This document shows positions 63,386 to 64,000 of a DNA stretch of 64,000 bases, piece after piece (positions within the stretch are counted from its first letter, which is position 1; each line of letters opens with the position of its first letter). Source of the DNA: Rotaria sp. Silwood1 (taxonomy: Eukaryota > Rotifera > Eurotatoria > Philodinida > Philodinidae). The stretch is from contig CAJNOP010000001.1 in assembly GCA_905250075.1 (NCBI GenBank), positions 7,405,634 to 7,469,633 of the forward strand, given 5' to 3'. A program made the translations under genes and the position numbers. The notes beneath the pieces are model-generated. The model saw nothing but the letters and a program-made list of their open reading frames with translations. It did not search any database and was not told the DNA's origin.

Positions 63386-64000
63386 ATGACTTATAAATTT
63401 TTATCTCTTAATTTTCTATATGTAATCGGTCTCATTTTTTTTCTCAATGGATTTTTATTAACACGTCGTGTTATTTTACACAACTCCGTGGGTACTATTC
63501 CATCATCAATACCGATTGAATTCAATCAAGTTATTTTAATTGTTATTGATGCACTTCGTTATGATTTTATTAAACCAAATAATGGTTCAATAAATAATAA
63601 TTATTTAAATCAAATGCCATTTGTAAAAGAATTACTTGAAACAACACCTAAACAATCTGTTCTATTACGATTAATTGCTGATCCACCAACAACAACACTT
63701 CAACGTTTAAAAGCATTAACAACTGGTACATTACCAACATTTATTGATGTATCATATAATTTTATAGGTTATGAAATTGAAGAAGATAACATTTTAAATC
63801 AATTGATAAAAACTCCTTATCAAAGAAATATTTCATTATTAGGTGATGACACATGGTTAGCACTTTATCCAAATATAAATTTTAAACATTTATATGTTTA
63901 TCCATCATTTGATGTTCATGATTTAGATACAGTTGATAATGGAATTCTTAAACATTTATGGACAGTTATTGAAGACACTCGTCATGAACAATTATCATTT
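63386..64000 (+). CDS. PIGO: GPI ethanolamine phosphate transferase 3 (PIG-O), 5' part
   Basis: PIG-O adds phosphoethanolamine to the third mannose of the GPI anchor precursor in the ER membrane. The open frame runs off the window after 205 codons. An N-terminal membrane helix (LNFLYVIGLIFFLNGFLL) precedes the lumenal alkaline-phosphatase-like domain. Motifs seen are VILIVIDALRYDF (metal-binding Asp), DPPTTTLQRLKALTTGTLP (catalytic Thr region), GDDTW and PSFDVHDLDTVDNGI, all diagnostic of PIG-O rather than PIG-N or PIG-G. The full protein is usually about 1000 residues with many C-terminal membrane helices, so most of the gene lies beyond the window. No intron is seen in this part. Confidence 0.93.
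   Translation, partial: MTYKFLSLNFLYVIGLIFFLNGFLLTRRVILHNSVGTIPSSIPIEFNQVILIVIDALRYDFIKPNNGSINNNYLNQMPFVKELLETTPKQSVLLRLIADPPTTTLQRLKALTTGTLPTFIDVSYNFIGYEIEEDNILNQLIKTPYQRNISLLGDDTWLALYPNINFKHLYVYPSFDVHDLDTVDNGILKHLWTVIEDTRHEQLSF

Noticed and set aside
1..64000. tRNA and rRNA genes
   Set aside because: I looked for T-loop-like GTTCGA contexts and A-box motifs and found no cloverleaf that holds up by eye; a covariance-model scan would be decisive.

Overview
This is eukaryotic, strongly AT-rich DNA with many short introns (mostly 50-450 nt, a few about 1 kb), canonical GT-AG borders, and animal-type genes: a PATJ/MUPP1-like PDZ scaffold, a voltage-gated proton channel, UTP20, a PARP14-like macro-PARP, fascin and PIG-O. 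The set is metazoan. The base composition, the splice-acceptor-like AG that abuts several start codons (as expected with spliced-leader trans-splicing, which is known in bdelloid rotifers), the abundance of small DNA transposons and a TGTGGG-like repeat patch together suggest a bdelloid rotifer. That placement is an inference, not proof. One 100-N assembly gap is present.

Layout. 0.6-7.8 kb (+): a 16-exon multi-PDZ polarity scaffold (reconstructed 1287 aa). 7.8-10.6 kb: 3' flank with the gap. 10.6-11.7 kb (+): Hv1 proton channel (317 aa, with a 16-nt microexon in S4). 11.7-24.0 kb: gene-poor tract with a 2.1-kb terminal-inverted-repeat transposon, a fold-back palindrome, a diverged direct repeat and a telomere-like patch. 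24.0-36.0 kb (+): UTP20 in seven exons (reconstructed 2696 aa), with a short Helitron in its second intron. 36.2-41.2 kb (-): a macro-domain/WWE/ART protein in twelve exons (976 aa), convergent with UTP20. 41.6-43.1 kb: two adjacent long palindromes, one containing a mariner-type MITE. 44.2-46.1 kb (+): fascin (557 aa). 48.1-49.0 kb (+): a broken and internally deleted UBA2 (SUMO E1 subunit) pseudogene. 50.0-51.2 kb (-): an intronless type II membrane protein resembling a DUF7164/glycosyltransferase-like family. 51.3-60.5 kb: gene-poor, with a mariner-like fold-back element. 60.5-64.0 kb (+): three tightly packed same-strand genes (B-box-like zinc-finger protein, F-box/LRR-like protein, PIG-O, the last running off the window).

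No pathway links the genes; they are ordinary housekeeping and cytoskeletal/signalling loci. The most notable features are architectural: an operon-like F-box/PIG-O junction of only 19 bp that is itself a polypyrimidine-AG acceptor; at least five long inverted-repeat structures confined to gene-free DNA; a Helitron carrying a 34-bp minisatellite and a second internal 5' end; and a fresh-looking pseudogene. Gene models were assembled by eye from splice sites and reading-frame continuity. All exon sums for the six multi-exon genes are divisible by three, which supports the models, but no transcript evidence was available.
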